Source: Candidatus Cloacimonadota bacterium
GTDB lineage: Bacteria; Cloacimonadota; Cloacimonadia; Cloacimonadales; Cloacimonadaceae
Direction: 5' to 3'
Assembly (NCBI GenBank): GCA_018433885.1
Contig: JAHDQK010000004.1
Span: forward strand, 1-64,000
DNA length: 64,000 bases
Shown: piece after piece, positions 19,050-29,183 of the stretch
Position numbering within the stretch: position 1 is the first letter of the stretch
Layout of the letters: every line of letters starts with the position of its first letter
Notes under the pieces: generated by a model
What the model saw: the letters and a program-made list of their open reading frames with translations, nothing else
Database searches by the model: none
Told to the model about the DNA's origin: nothing
Program-made: the position numbers and the translations under genes

Positions 19050-20145
19050 TATCATTCTGGTACTTGGCCTTATTCCCCTGATGGGTCAGGAAATCATGTT
19101 TGAGACCTATGATCATGGAACAGATATCTGGATACTTCTGCCCTACGACCTCTTCCACTTCGGCAATAACGAAGATGTTGCCCAGTATCAGGTTTCCCTA
19201 CAAATCAAAAACTCCCGCGGCTCACAGGTCGCAACAGATGAGACGCAGATCATGATTCCCAACCGCGAGTGGCTTCACGGAACCGCCATCCCAATACGTC
19301 GGAGTTATGACCTTTCCACAGGAACTCACAATCTGAATCTTAGCCTCCGGAACCGCAAACTGGGAGACAAACAAAATTTTAACAAATCCTTCAATGTTGG
19401 CAGTCAGGCCACAGAACTGGGCCAAGCATATGTGATTGCCACGCGAGACGACTTCAGCTACATCCCGGAAAATCTTGAGCTACATAATCTGCAAAGCCTG
19501 AAGCTTGTGCATAGCTTCGCTATCGGAGCCAGCCGCCTGATACTGGAACTGGACCAAGTAAAGCAACTCTACGATGATCCTCAAAGCCCGGTTGAGATCG
19601 ATCTTACCAGTTTGGCTGAAGGTGACAGCATCTCCAGTCTGAGGCTTTCCTTGGACGAGATGAATATCCGCTATCAAATCGAACCCCTTCTTTACAGACC
19701 GTGGTTTTCCTTTAACCATAGATATTCACTTAAAGATCAAATGGAACAGATCCGCTATATCGCAAATCAAAACGAATGGCGGGTTTTGCGAAAGGTGGCG
19801 GCAAATAAACACTCCGACGCCATCGAGAGCTTCTGGCAAGCAAAGGATCCTAGCCCCGGCACTCTGCGCAACGAATATCGCGAATACTTCTACCAAAGAG
19901 TACTATATGCGGACGAGCATTTCACGATTCATAGCAGATTGAAGGGCTGGAAATCTGACCGCGGCAGAATCTATATCAAATTCGGTGAACCAGATCAGAT
20001 CATCAACGATGCCTTTCCCATCGGAAGAGCTCCCAGCATCACTTGGCACTACTTCCGTCTGAACCGTAGCTTCATTTTCGCCGATGAGAGAGGATTTGGA
20101 CAATATAGATTAAGGAACAAAGATGAAGAATACAAAGATTTTTAG
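19027..20145 (+). CDS. Exported GWxTD-domain protein, first copy
   Basis: 372 residues beginning at a GTG with GGAGA six bases upstream, inside the 3' end of dnaE. Signal peptide 1-20 (ending LMGQ). The middle is strand-rich. The C-terminal third carries the GWxTD-type signature in the variant form GWKSD, followed by RGRIYIKFGEP (about residues 310-326). GWxTD proteins are a family of unknown function common in Bacteroidota and relatives and usually exported. It overlaps the second copy by 23 bases. The two copies are clearly diverged, so this is an old duplication. The role is unknown; a complex of the two is plausible. Confidence 0.85.
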   Translation: MLRRILFSIILVLGLIPLMGQEIMFETYDHGTDIWILLPYDLFHFGNNEDVAQYQVSLQIKNSRGSQVATDETQIMIPNREWLHGTAIPIRRSYDLSTGTHNLNLSLRNRKLGDKQNFNKSFNVGSQATELGQAYVIATRDDFSYIPENLELHNLQSLKLVHSFAIGASRLILELDQVKQLYDDPQSPVEIDLTSLAEGDSISSLRLSLDEMNIRYQIEPLLYRPWFSFNHRYSLKDQMEQIRYIANQNEWRVLRKVAANKHSDAIESFWQAKDPSPGTLRNEYREYFYQRVLYADEHFTIHSRLKGWKSDRGRIYIKFGEPDQIINDAFPIGRAPSITWHYFRLNRSFIFADERGFGQYRLRNKDEEYKDF

Positions 20146-21472
20146 ACTGTTCTGCCTGTTTTCATTGTTGCTATGCGCTATAACTGGGCTAAGCGCACAG
20201 GAATTTCTGAATATGCATTTGGATTACTCTCGTTTCTTGGCTCCCAACCAAGATACTATCCTGCTGCTGGATTATCAGATTCCCTACCGTTCTCTGATCT
20301 TTGTAGCAAAAAACAATGCTTACTTTGCAGAAGTGGAAGTGCAGGTGGAAGTATCCAATCAGGATTCACTGTTGTTTTCCCAAAACGTGACCGATAACAT
20401 CGGCATCCGTAGTAAACATGATGCCCTATCCAATCAAAAAGCATATCTGAACCGCATGAGCTTTCAGCTGGAAGAGCAAGGCTATGTGGTGAGTTTTCGC
20501 GCTACAGACATCAATAGCGGTAAGGTCTTCACATGGGATTTTGCAGTTGATGCCTTGGATAAAAATACCCGGATCAGCGACATCGAGCTCAACAGCAGCG
20601 TGTACCCGGATAGTAGCGCGTATCTGCGGAAGTTTCAACGGGACGGGAAGGTCTATGAGGCTCAGCCATCGATTATCCTGAACCGGGAATACCATGAGTT
20701 TGCTCACCTCTACCTGGAGCTTTACACACCAGAAGTAGAACTTGGCGAACCTTTGCTTCTGGTGCTTAGCCTGGATAAAGGGAATGAGGCTGTAATGGAG
20801 GACTATCTGGATATTGTTCCCCAAAAATCACGTGAAAGCTTGAGCCTGAAGATCCCCCTTTCTGATCTGGCAGCTGGCAAATATTCAGGTTCCATCAGCC
20901 TCTTGGTTGGGGAAGTGCTTCAGAACCGGGATTTCGAGTTTGTCCTCGCTGAAGAATCCGAAACCATGCTCTCGCTGTTTCCTGATCCAGATAACGAACT
21001 GGGACTGATGAAGATATTTATGGCGAGCAGAGCTCCCTCAAACTGGGACGCCATGAACGATGAAGCCAAACGCAGACACGTCACCAACTTCTGGAGAAGC
21101 ATGGCACTGAGTACCGGAATGTCCGAACAAGCAATTCTGGATATGGTAAAAGCGAGGATGGACTACGCTAACCTCTATTATTCATCTCTCAGACCAGGCT
21201 GGACATCAGATATGGGAAGGATATATATTCGTAATGGTGCTCCAGCGGAGATTGAAAAAGGCACCAGTTCGGATGAAAGCCGCTTTGTGAGGAAGGATTA
21301 TCAGATCTGGAAGTATCGTAGCGGAGACAGGCCAGTATATGTCTTCATCGATATCCAGATGAACAATAATTACCGTCTGATCTATGTTTCCGAAGACGAT
21401 ATGGAAGTATCAAACCCGGATTGGTTGCGCTTCCTCGGTTCGGATTTCGACACCAGCTTGTTGAGGAATTGA
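20123..21472 (+). CDS. Exported GWxTD-domain protein, second copy
   Basis: 449 residues, signal peptide 1-25 (ending GLSAQ). The signature appears as GWTSD followed by MGRIYIRNGAP (about 354-370), near the C-terminus. The N-terminal two thirds is predicted beta-rich. ATG at 20123 has TAAGGAAC in front and lies inside the previous gene. It is the last gene of the dnaE operon, convergent with the yraN-like gene 55 bases away; no clear terminator was seen between them. Confidence 0.85.
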   Translation: MKNTKIFRLFCLFSLLLCAITGLSAQEFLNMHLDYSRFLAPNQDTILLLDYQIPYRSLIFVAKNNAYFAEVEVQVEVSNQDSLLFSQNVTDNIGIRSKHDALSNQKAYLNRMSFQLEEQGYVVSFRATDINSGKVFTWDFAVDALDKNTRISDIELNSSVYPDSSAYLRKFQRDGKVYEAQPSIILNREYHEFAHLYLELYTPEVELGEPLLLVLSLDKGNEAVMEDYLDIVPQKSRESLSLKIPLSDLAAGKYSGSISLLVGEVLQNRDFEFVLAEESETMLSLFPDPDNELGLMKIFMASRAPSNWDAMNDEAKRRHVTNFWRSMALSTGMSEQAILDMVKARMDYANLYYSSLRPGWTSDMGRIYIRNGAPAEIEKGTSSDESRFVRKDYQIWKYRSGDRPVYVFIDIQMNNNYRLIYVSEDDMEVSNPDWLRFLGSDFDTSLLRN

Positions 21473-21527
21473 GGCATCGGCAACATCTCTTAGTGCGCAA
21501 GGATTATCTGCCCAAGGATGCTGGTTG

Positions 21528-21911
21528 TCAATCCAGCACCGGCTCAAAGGCATCGACGTAATGGTGAATATTGTAGCTGTTCGTGGCTTCATCGTAGAGC
21601 ACGATGATCACGTCAAATCTCGTTGAGTAGTTGTCAAACTTGGGATTCTGATTAACATATATTAGCGCTACTCTGGAGATGTGCTTTTGTTTTTGAAGTG
21701 TCACGTTGTCGATAGCGCTTTGTATAGAGTGATAAGATCTGGTTTTAACTTCAACGAATATTAACTGTTGATCTTTTTCCACGATGAGGTCTATTTCCCC
21801 TTGCTTTACCCGAAAGTTTCTGCAAAGCACTTGATAGCCGTTTGTTACAAGAAAATCGGCAGCTACGCTTTCACCTATTAAAGCAAGTTCTTTGTTTGAT
21901 ATAGTCTTCAT
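21528..21911 (-). CDS. YraN/UPF0102-family putative endonuclease
   Basis: 127 residues, normal for the family. The restriction-endonuclease-like core is visible: 'GESVAADFL' (N-terminal helix), 'GEIDLIVEKD' and 'FVEVKTRS', which give the D-(x)n-E-x-K type metal site. The family is annotated as putative nuclease linked to DNA processing; the precise role is unsettled. It stands alone on the minus strand. Its start codon is 86 bases from the plus-strand gene at 21998, so the two promoters overlap. Confidence 0.9.
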   Translation of the reverse strand: MKTISNKELALIGESVAADFLVTNGYQVLCRNFRVKQGEIDLIVEKDQQLIFVEVKTRSYHSIQSAIDNVTLQKQKHISRVALIYVNQNPKFDNYSTRFDVIIVLYDEATNSYNIHHYVDAFEPVLD

Positions 21912-21927
21912 TGGTACGAGAAATAAC

Positions 21928-21955
21928 TTGACGAATAATTTGTCAACGATATTAA
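21928..21955 (+). promoter_or_regulatory. Promoter of the 21998 gene, overlapping a divergent one
   Basis: TTGACG (21928-21933), 16-base spacer, TATTAA (21950-21955). The segment TTGACGAATAATTTGTCAA is itself an inverted repeat (TTGAC-N9-GTCAA), so a TTGACA -35 for the minus-strand yraN-like gene lies in the same place. Confidence 0.5.
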
Positions 21956-21997
21956 GGAACCATGAATAGAAATCAACACCGCAAGGTGGAGGGAAGT

Positions 21998-23191
21998 ATG
22001 AAAAAAGTTATATTGAGTGTAATCGTTATCGCAGCGATGTTTAGCCTGCTTCAGGCAGTGCCTTTTCAGACACTTGGCATGCTGCGCACCCCGGATGCTT
22101 ATGTTTTACCGCATAAAGCAGCCGAGTTAATGCTGGCCGGATATTACTATGATGTGGCGAAGCCCGTTGATATAGACGGTTTTGCGCCTTACATGATGGC
22201 TGGCGTGGGTCTTTTTGACCGCGTTGAACTGGGATTATTCCTGGGCGACAAAGTGAAAGACGAACCCATGGTTTATTTTTTAAATATGAAGTTCAAAGTG
22301 TTGCAAGAAACCCCGCGTTTCCCGCAGTTGGCAGTCGGTATGGACAATATCTTCTCGCCGGTCAGTACTCACGGGGTTCACGATGGTGGCTTGACGCCTA
22401 CTGACGACTTCTACGGACATCCGGATAAGGCCGCATTTGAGTATTATTCACCATATGCCGTAGCCTCCAAGCAAGCGGTTGTATTTGGTATGCCTTGGAT
22501 GTTCAATCTTGGGTTTGGCTCAAACCGCTTCATCGGTCAGGTGAGTCGTTCCCGCGTGTTCAATGGTATATTCATGTCTGCAGAGCTTTCCCCGATCCGT
22601 GATTTGGCAATTCAGGGCGAGTATAGTGGCCACGATTTCAATGCTGGCGTTAAATACAGCTGGAAAAATTGGGGATTCAAGGTTGGGGCATCCGCTTTGG
22701 AAGACCTTGCCAAGGACAACGGCTATGAAGATAACCTGAGAGTAGCTTTTGCCGTATCCTACCTCTTCGACAAATACGCCGAAGCTCAACGCCGTCCTGA
22801 TCTCAGCCGTTATGCCTCTGGTAGAGACTTGGAAGATCCCTATATTGTAGATCTTGGCACCATTCCTCCCGAACAGGGAGTAGTAATTCCGCCCAGTGGT
22901 GAAGTTGTTCCCGGAACAGGAGAAGTCGTAGTGATCCCTCCTACCGGAACCACTCCTGGCACCACCCCCGGAACCTCCACAGGTGAAGTTGCGGTAGTTA
23001 CTCCCGGCACCACTCTTGAGACTCCTGGTCTCAGCGGCACCGGCGGTACCACAAACTATTCGCAGCTCTCCCCCGAAGTGCGGGATTTGCTGGAAGAGCT
23101 CAGACAACTTCGTCAAGAGCGCGAGAAAGCCCAGAAATCCCTCGAAGATCTTCGTTCCTGGATTCAGGAGCTGAAGGCCAATCGGAACTAA
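21998..23191 (+). CDS. Outer-membrane-type protein with Pro/Thr/Gly linker and C-terminal coiled coil
   Basis: 397 residues. The ATG at 21998 has GGAGGG upstream and starts a clean signal peptide (MKKVILSVIVIAAMFSLLQA); the frame extends 12 codons further up without need. Residues 22-265 show a repeated pattern of short strands with glycines and aromatics typical of an outer-membrane barrel or conduit. Residues 285-345 are a low-complexity Pro/Gly/Thr/Val linker ('PGTTPGTTPGTSTGE'), and 350-397 form a charged coiled coil (LLEELRQLRQEREKAQKSL). It is the first gene of the cluster running to 32753, though a 145-base gap separates it from the TPR gene. A barrel with a long tethered helix would suit a link between outer membrane and periplasmic parts; this is inference. 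Confidence 0.75.
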   Translation: MKKVILSVIVIAAMFSLLQAVPFQTLGMLRTPDAYVLPHKAAELMLAGYYYDVAKPVDIDGFAPYMMAGVGLFDRVELGLFLGDKVKDEPMVYFLNMKFKVLQETPRFPQLAVGMDNIFSPVSTHGVHDGGLTPTDDFYGHPDKAAFEYYSPYAVASKQAVVFGMPWMFNLGFGSNRFIGQVSRSRVFNGIFMSAELSPIRDLAIQGEYSGHDFNAGVKYSWKNWGFKVGASALEDLAKDNGYEDNLRVAFAVSYLFDKYAEAQRRPDLSRYASGRDLEDPYIVDLGTIPPEQGVVIPPSGEVVPGTGEVVVIPPTGTTPGTTPGTSTGEVAVVTPGTTLETPGLSGTGGTTNYSQLSPEVRDLLEELRQLRQEREKAQKSLEDLRSWIQELKANRN

Positions 23192-23249
23192 GTACATAGC
23201 ACATAGTAGTGAAATGTAGGATTCATACTTCCTATACAGAAAGTAGAGA

Positions 23250-23277
23250 GCCAGGATGTGGTTTACTGCATCCTGGC
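23250..23277. other. Hairpin between the outer-membrane-type gene and the TPR gene
   Basis: GCCAGGATG and CATCCTGGC form a perfect nine-base stem with a ten-base loop, 59 bases after the stop at 23191. No T run follows at once (the nearest is near 23302-23310), so it may be a weak terminator, a processing site or a stabiliser of the upstream message. Confidence 0.5.
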
Positions 23278-23336
23278 ATCCTACCTAATGAATCGGTGAT
23301 TTAATTTTTTTATGAGAGTCTAAAGTGAGCGGGGTT

Positions 23337-26300
23337 ATGAAAAAGTATATTAAAGTGTTTTTGCTCGTTGTCTTTACGCTGGCTTGCGTCTCATCCATTT
23401 TTGCCCAGACGGGCATGATAGACGAGCAACTGACAGTTGAGCAGCTACGGGAAGAGATCCGCCTTCAAAAACAACAAATCCGTGAAGCAGCCAAGATGTT
23501 TCTGGTTGACGAGCTGCCGAGCATCATCGAGCTTGATCCCGACCGAGCGGATCTGGAGCTTCAGAAATTCAGCAGCGTCTTGAGGTATCTGGGCGACGAC
23601 GAAGTTTTATATCTTTTAGGGCATATGTACTCAAGGGTCGGCGAAAACGACAAAGCTATCTCCATTTTTGATTCACTGCTCAAGACAGACCTCAATCAGG
23701 GCGCGCGTAAGATGTTGAATCTTGTACTCTACCGCAAACTTATCGGGCTCCTGCAAGCCGGAGACCGCCAAGCCGCCAGAGACTATTTACGCATCATCGT
23801 TTTCGAGAACTACAATACCGAGCAGTATTTTCCTGCTTATCTGTACCTTTACTCTGATTTAAGCGCGGACAGCGGCAACTATCAACAGGTAATTACTCTA
23901 ATCGAGTCTTACAACGCCAACCGTGACATCGTTTTAAACCATTTATTACCCCTCAAGCAGCAGGTTCTTTCCCGGGTAAACAACCTCAACATCGGCAGCT
24001 ATTACGATAACCCCACCCAAGCTGGATACAATCAGCTGAGTAGCCAGATTGACCAGATCAAAGTGGACCTTACTGCAATCTATAATCAGATGATCGGCCT
24101 TGATGGAATGATTTTTGTGGATGCTATTGTCGATGCTCACAAGGATGAAATGGCCAAGCTTGACGAGCTGAAGGTCATGTTTGCAGAATATGCCAATACC
24201 AGTACGCAAACTCAGGAACAGATCAAGCCGGCAATGGTCATGATAGAATCCGTAAAACAGAATCTCGCTTTGTATGACCGTTTACTTAAGGGTTTTGACA
24301 ATCTTTTGCAACAGAACTTCCTGCGTCTCAGCGAGGCTGATCCGGATGCCGCTGAAGTTTTTGCCGGAGACCTGTATCTTGACCGGATTATCCAGACTCA
24401 AAGAACAATCCAGAGTTACGATGAGATCATCAAGGAAATCGACGCTCTTCTTGCCAGTGGAGATTATCCTCAACACACTGAACGTCTTGTAAGGGAGCGT
24501 CAGTGGGCAATGGAGCGTAAAGCAGAATCTGAGGTATTGTATCAGAAATACATGGCAGATCTGAATAATGCGGAAACAACCGATAAAACCGCTCTGCTGG
24601 AAATTTTGGGTGAATACAACGCTCTTGTAGAAGACCAGAAGATGCTTACGGAAACTGCCCATGAAATGGAAAGCTATGTAGTTACGGAAGCCCGCACCAT
24701 AATAAATGAGGACCTCCGCGCTCAGATACGCCCCCGGATTTCCGCTCAGATCGGTAGCGTAGCTTATAGTGCAGATCGCGATCAAATCTTTACCAGCGGA
24801 TTCAGTACAGCCCTTACTGCGATAGATTTTATTACCTTACAAATGGAATACAGGGCTTTGATGGCGGAATTCAATGAATACCTTGCCCGTCAGAGCACTC
24901 TCAGCGCACAAGAAATGGAAGCTGAGCAGACCAGATTCCGCAACGAACAGCTGGAATTAATTTCTCAATTTACTGCATTCATCGACGCGAACCCCTATTT
25001 CAGCGCGATTGAGCAGCCAGGTGGAGGCTCCTTAGCTGAAGCAGCAGACCTATATTACAACCTGGCTGAGTTGCAATACTATGCGATCCCTACTGATTTG
25101 ACTCTTGCTTTAAACAGCTATAAAAGAGCTCTTCAGCTCGATCCCCTTCTTCCCGATAGAGACTTGGCGCTATACAACGTAGCCTTTATCTCCAGCGAAA
25201 TTCAACGTCGCGCTGTGGACGATGCTAAGATCGCCTATCGTGAGACTGCCCGTGGCTTGGATAATCCCCCCGCCAATGCCTTGTATTCTCAACAGAATTT
25301 CTCTGAAGCGCACGAGTCTTTAACAGAGATTGTGGAGAATTATCCTGAATCCAAGATTTGGGAAGAATCGGTATATCGTCTCGGCTTATTGTATTTCAGC
25401 TATTCAACGGATTCGGATGATCCCGACCCACTGCGTGCTCAGGCACTGGACTATTTTGACCAAATCGTAGCCAAACCCAAGAGCCCGCTATATTATGATG
25501 CTCTGTACCAGAGAGGCTGGGTAAGGCTGAACAGCATAGATCAGGATGATCTGCGCCTCGCTATGACAGACTTCATGGAACTGCTTATGGCTACTGATGC
25601 AGGCTTGATCTCCGATCCCCAAGTAGCTGCTGACTACCGCGAGGATGCGGTGGACAACATCGCCTATTGCCTGATCGCTCTGGATGGCACAGATTTCAAT
25701 GCCAGATCACGCGGTGTGGCAGAGTTGCAACGAGTTTTCGAAGGTTATTCAAACCAGCAGATAGTAGAGCAGGTGCTTGATCGCTCCGCTTCGCTCAAAT
25801 TGGATATGGGCGTTTCTTTACAAGCGATAGATTTTCTCGAGTTCAAGATCGCCACTGTGCCCATGGCATTGAACAACCCGGTGCTTTTGGATTCGATCCT
25901 GGTTCTGTACCATTCATCCAGCCAAGAAATGCGCGAAGGCGAGAATCTTGAGGATATTACTCAAAACATCTACCAGCGTTTGATCGACGATTATAACCAT
26001 GAATCACAGTGGTACACCATAAACAAAAGCAACGACATCACCAAACAGATGGAGATCGTGAATAACGCTTATATCCAGCGTGGTTACCGCCTATATAACA
26101 CCTTCGTGCAAGATATCAAGCGCGAAAACATCGCCAGATATGAAGAGCACATCGCCAAGTATGGCAGCTTTGCCCAGCTTCACAACCCGGATTATCAGTC
26201 TTTTATTACTCAGTCCGATAGCCTTGTGGTGAACGCATATATGGAACTTGCAAGCCGCAATCGAGGCATCCAAGATTTCTCCGAAGCTATTCGCCGCCTG

Positions 26301-29183
26301 TATGCTTACAATGATAAATACCCAACCAACAGCTTGTTTTACGAAAACGAGAAGCTAGCCTTGGATTATGCCTTGGGAATATACGAACAAACTGAAACCA
26401 ACATGGCTACTGAGGGGTATAACGCTGCTGCCGGCGAACCCGCAAATCTGGACGAAGCTTTTGTGATCCTCCAGAACAGCGCAGATAGATTCATCGGGGT
26501 GGCGGATCAGGAGCGTTTCCGCACGCCTGCCCGCACTGCCGAAGTGATCGACACCATCCTTCTCTTGGGAGATTTCCAGTTTAACCGGGAGAAGTACCCC
26601 GAAGCAGCCCGTTTCTACAATCAAGCATTAAGCCGCAGTGCCGATATAACCGACACCGATAAGCGGGAAACATATCTGAAACTAGCAGAAATGAGTGTAA
26701 GGGAAAGCAAGCATACGGAAGCAGAAAACTGGTTCCGTCAAGCTCTTCCCCTCGCACTGAATAACGCCGACCGCGAAACGATCAACCGGGAAGTCCTGTT
26801 ACAAATCCAGAACAGCTACGAAGCCGCCGCCGCGCGGGGCGATTTTATGACCGAAGCCACCGAAAGGCTACGTCTTGCTGAAGAATTTGCCACCAGCGAT
26901 AACAGCCGAAGACTGGGACAGAGAAATGCCGCGGTTGATGCCTTTATAAACGCCAAAGCCTATCAGCAAGCAATTGACCTGTTGATGGAATTGGCAACCA
27001 CGGATACTGAAGTGGATGCCATCTATACCCGCTATGCTCAAGCCATCAATATCGCAGAATCCGACAGCCTTATGAACGACCCCGCTCTTGCCAAAAACCT
27101 CGAAGCGGAATTCATCAGTAAACATCCAGCCAGCAAATATGCCTTTGGTTTGCGTCTTGCCGCCATCAATGCCCTTGCTCAGCAAACAGTTACCAGAGCC
27201 CAAGCGGCGGAACAGTACCTCGCCCTCTATGAAGAGGTGCAGGCAGGCTCCATTTCAAACGTATCTGGAGATACCACCGTGCCCCCGGAAGACCTTCTGG
27301 CAGATAGCATCCGATTGTACAACCTAGATACCAATGTTGCTGTCGGTTATCCTCTGATGGATCGCTTTATCGCAAGTTATCCCAACCACGAGAATGTGGT
27401 TCCCTATATGGAGATTATGGCGGCAGGCCACTTCAGCCGCAATGAAATGGAAGATTACAAACGGCTTGCCCGGGAGATATTCCGCAAAGACCCCTCCAAA
27501 AACCAATACTATCAGAATGTTGCAGAACGCGAACTTCTGGTTATCGCCAACGAGTTTGATGCCGCTTATCAGAACAAAGACTTCACCGGTGCCTTTGCCG
27601 CGCGTGATCGCTACCGTACTTTGGAAACCGCATACAAACGTGAAGGTCTGAATTTCGATCAAGGCGTATATGATGTATTTGCCAGAGTTCAAAAAGAATA
27701 CGACGACATCCAGAAGCGCAACGCATATCTGGCGAATTACGACTCCCGCCTAAGCGCACTGGAAAGATCCAAGTTATTTACGGACTCCCCTGCCGCGCAA
27801 ATCCGGGTGAACAATCTCACCACATGGGATAGAAACCTCGGTGCTGGCGACCGTCGTATTCCCAAGTATTTCGATACCGTAAACGCCGAAGCAAATAAAG
27901 TTCTCGCTTTGATCAAGCAGGCTGCTGAAAGTGGATATGATATCGATAACGACAGACAGATCCGAGCTTATGCCTTACTCTCCAAGGTTTTTGACCGTGG
28001 AGCAGAAGTTGTGGGAACCCAAATCCGAGCCTTTTTCTCAAATTCTGAACAGGGAAGGTATTATACTTCTCAATGGGGAGCCGATGCTGCAACTCAAGTA
28101 GGCGGCTTTGTTAGCCAGAATACGATGGACTATGTCTCTAATTCCATAAACTGGAGCAACTACATCTTTACGAACTACTATTTGGCTGGCTACCAGACTC
28201 CCGCCACCGAAGCCGCAAAAACCGCGCTAACTTCAGCTGGATACGTCTTGGAATTCCGCACTCAGGAATTTGTGCTGGATGACAGCTGGCAACAGACTCT
28301 TACTCCGGAAAGATCCAACCTGAGCATCAGTCAGATCCAAAGCCCGAAGGGGCAAAAGCTGGGCAGCACCACAATACCTGCCAACACTACCCTGATGGTC
28401 ACCCGCAGTTTCAATGTGGATCTAGAGCCAGATTTCGCCTTTCTACAGTTCGTTTTCCCAGACGAGATCGAGCTTAAGCTGAATGGCAACTTGGTTCCTG
28501 CAAACATGGTTCCCGTGGATAGCCTGGATGCCAATAAGCCTGCCACAGCGCGTTACAGCATCTTGATCCCCGGCGAACTTTTCGCGGTGGGAGAGAATAC
28601 CTTTGAGCTATCCATGATCAACCCCAGCTCCGTCAACACCCAAGCAGCGGCATCCTTGCTTCTGATGACAAATCTGCAGAAGATCCGCGCAAACATCCCC
28701 CCTGTGGTTAAAAACATTTATACCAACCAAGGTTGGCGAGTTGTCTCTACAGATGCTGAGACAGGCGAAGAGAGTGCCGCTTATGCCACCGAAGCACCCG
28801 AATGGAACATTAACTGGGATAACTTGGCAGATATGGAGCCCAACCCCGCCCGACCCATTTGGGTATCCGAGCTAGATGCTCCGGCAGACGAGCTTGTGTT
28901 TGAGACAGAGTTCATTCTCGACACCGAATTCAGAGAAGGAATGATAGAGTTTATCGCACCCGAAAACGTTACCGTGTATTTAAACGGCAGCGAAATTGGT
29001 AACGCAATCTTCGATTATGACCCGGAACCTCTGACCATCTACAAAGGACAGGTTCCCATCCCAATTCAAAATGTAGTGGAAGGTAGAAACGTGATTCGTT
29101 TCAAAGTAAACAATAGCTCTATCTACAGAGGCTTTTTGGCTCACATTACTTATTCACAAGCCGGTAAGGAGGATATCCGATGA
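23337..29183 (+). CDS. Giant periplasmic TPR-repeat protein
   Basis: 1948 residues from the ATG at 23337; a GTG four codons earlier (23325) is possible. Signal peptide (MKKYIKVFLLVVFTLACVSSIFAQ region, residues 1-22). Nearly all of the protein is helical, with TPR-like pairs visible in several places ('YNLAELQYYAIPTDLTLALNSYKRALQLDP', about residues 575-605, and 'LGDFQFNREKYPEAARFYNQALSRS', about 1083-1107). A coiled-coil section lies around 230-480. The last 330 residues change to beta sandwich (two jelly-roll-like domains, 'FLQFVFPDEIELKLNG' and 'IEFIAPENVTVYLNG'). Such size and layout suit a periplasmic scaffold. The next gene overlaps its stop by four bases and is followed by ExbB/ExbD genes, which suggests it is the scaffold of the same machine, comparable to the TPR proteins of gliding-motility clusters. 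Confidence 0.85.
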   Translation: MKKYIKVFLLVVFTLACVSSIFAQTGMIDEQLTVEQLREEIRLQKQQIREAAKMFLVDELPSIIELDPDRADLELQKFSSVLRYLGDDEVLYLLGHMYSRVGENDKAISIFDSLLKTDLNQGARKMLNLVLYRKLIGLLQAGDRQAARDYLRIIVFENYNTEQYFPAYLYLYSDLSADSGNYQQVITLIESYNANRDIVLNHLLPLKQQVLSRVNNLNIGSYYDNPTQAGYNQLSSQIDQIKVDLTAIYNQMIGLDGMIFVDAIVDAHKDEMAKLDELKVMFAEYANTSTQTQEQIKPAMVMIESVKQNLALYDRLLKGFDNLLQQNFLRLSEADPDAAEVFAGDLYLDRIIQTQRTIQSYDEIIKEIDALLASGDYPQHTERLVRERQWAMERKAESEVLYQKYMADLNNAETTDKTALLEILGEYNALVEDQKMLTETAHEMESYVVTEARTIINEDLRAQIRPRISAQIGSVAYSADRDQIFTSGFSTALTAIDFITLQMEYRALMAEFNEYLARQSTLSAQEMEAEQTRFRNEQLELISQFTAFIDANPYFSAIEQPGGGSLAEAADLYYNLAELQYYAIPTDLTLALNSYKRALQLDPLLPDRDLALYNVAFISSEIQRRAVDDAKIAYRETARGLDNPPANALYSQQNFSEAHESLTEIVENYPESKIWEESVYRLGLLYFSYSTDSDDPDPLRAQALDYFDQIVAKPKSPLYYDALYQRGWVRLNSIDQDDLRLAMTDFMELLMATDAGLISDPQVAADYREDAVDNIAYCLIALDGTDFNARSRGVAELQRVFEGYSNQQIVEQVLDRSASLKLDMGVSLQAIDFLEFKIATVPMALNNPVLLDSILVLYHSSSQEMREGENLEDITQNIYQRLIDDYNHESQWYTINKSNDITKQMEIVNNAYIQRGYRLYNTFVQDIKRENIARYEEHIAKYGSFAQLHNPDYQSFITQSDSLVVNAYMELASRNRGIQDFSEAIRRLYAYNDKYPTNSLFYENEKLALDYALGIYEQTETNMATEGYNAAAGEPANLDEAFVILQNSADRFIGVADQERFRTPARTAEVIDTILLLGDFQFNREKYPEAARFYNQALSRSADITDTDKRETYLKLAEMSVRESKHTEAENWFRQALPLALNNADRETINREVLLQIQNSYEAAAARGDFMTEATERLRLAEEFATSDNSRRLGQRNAAVDAFINAKAYQQAIDLLMELATTDTEVDAIYTRYAQAINIAESDSLMNDPALAKNLEAEFISKHPASKYAFGLRLAAINALAQQTVTRAQAAEQYLALYEEVQAGSISNVSGDTTVPPEDLLADSIRLYNLDTNVAVGYPLMDRFIASYPNHENVVPYMEIMAAGHFSRNEMEDYKRLAREIFRKDPSKNQYYQNVAERELLVIANEFDAAYQNKDFTGAFAARDRYRTLETAYKREGLNFDQGVYDVFARVQKEYDDIQKRNAYLANYDSRLSALERSKLFTDSPAAQIRVNNLTTWDRNLGAGDRRIPKYFDTVNAEANKVLALIKQAAESGYDIDNDRQIRAYALLSKVFDRGAEVVGTQIRAFFSNSEQGRYYTSQWGADAATQVGGFVSQNTMDYVSNSINWSNYIFTNYYLAGYQTPATEAAKTALTSAGYVLEFRTQEFVLDDSWQQTLTPERSNLSISQIQSPKGQKLGSTTIPANTTLMVTRSFNVDLEPDFAFLQFVFPDEIELKLNGNLVPANMVPVDSLDANKPATARYSILIPGELFAVGENTFELSMINPSSVNTQAAASLLLMTNLQKIRANIPPVVKNIYTNQGWRVVSTDAETGEESAAYATEAPEWNINWDNLADMEPNPARPIWVSELDAPADELVFETEFILDTEFREGMIEFIAPENVTVYLNGSEIGNAIFDYDPEPLTIYKGQVPIPIQNVVEGRNVIRFKVNNSSIYRGFLAHITYSQAGKEDIR

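Noticed and set aside
22520-23197. 225-residue minus-strand frame opposite the outer-membrane-type gene
   Set aside because: Gly/Ser-rich antisense of the Pro/Thr/Gly linker; the plus-strand gene has signal peptide and ribosome site.
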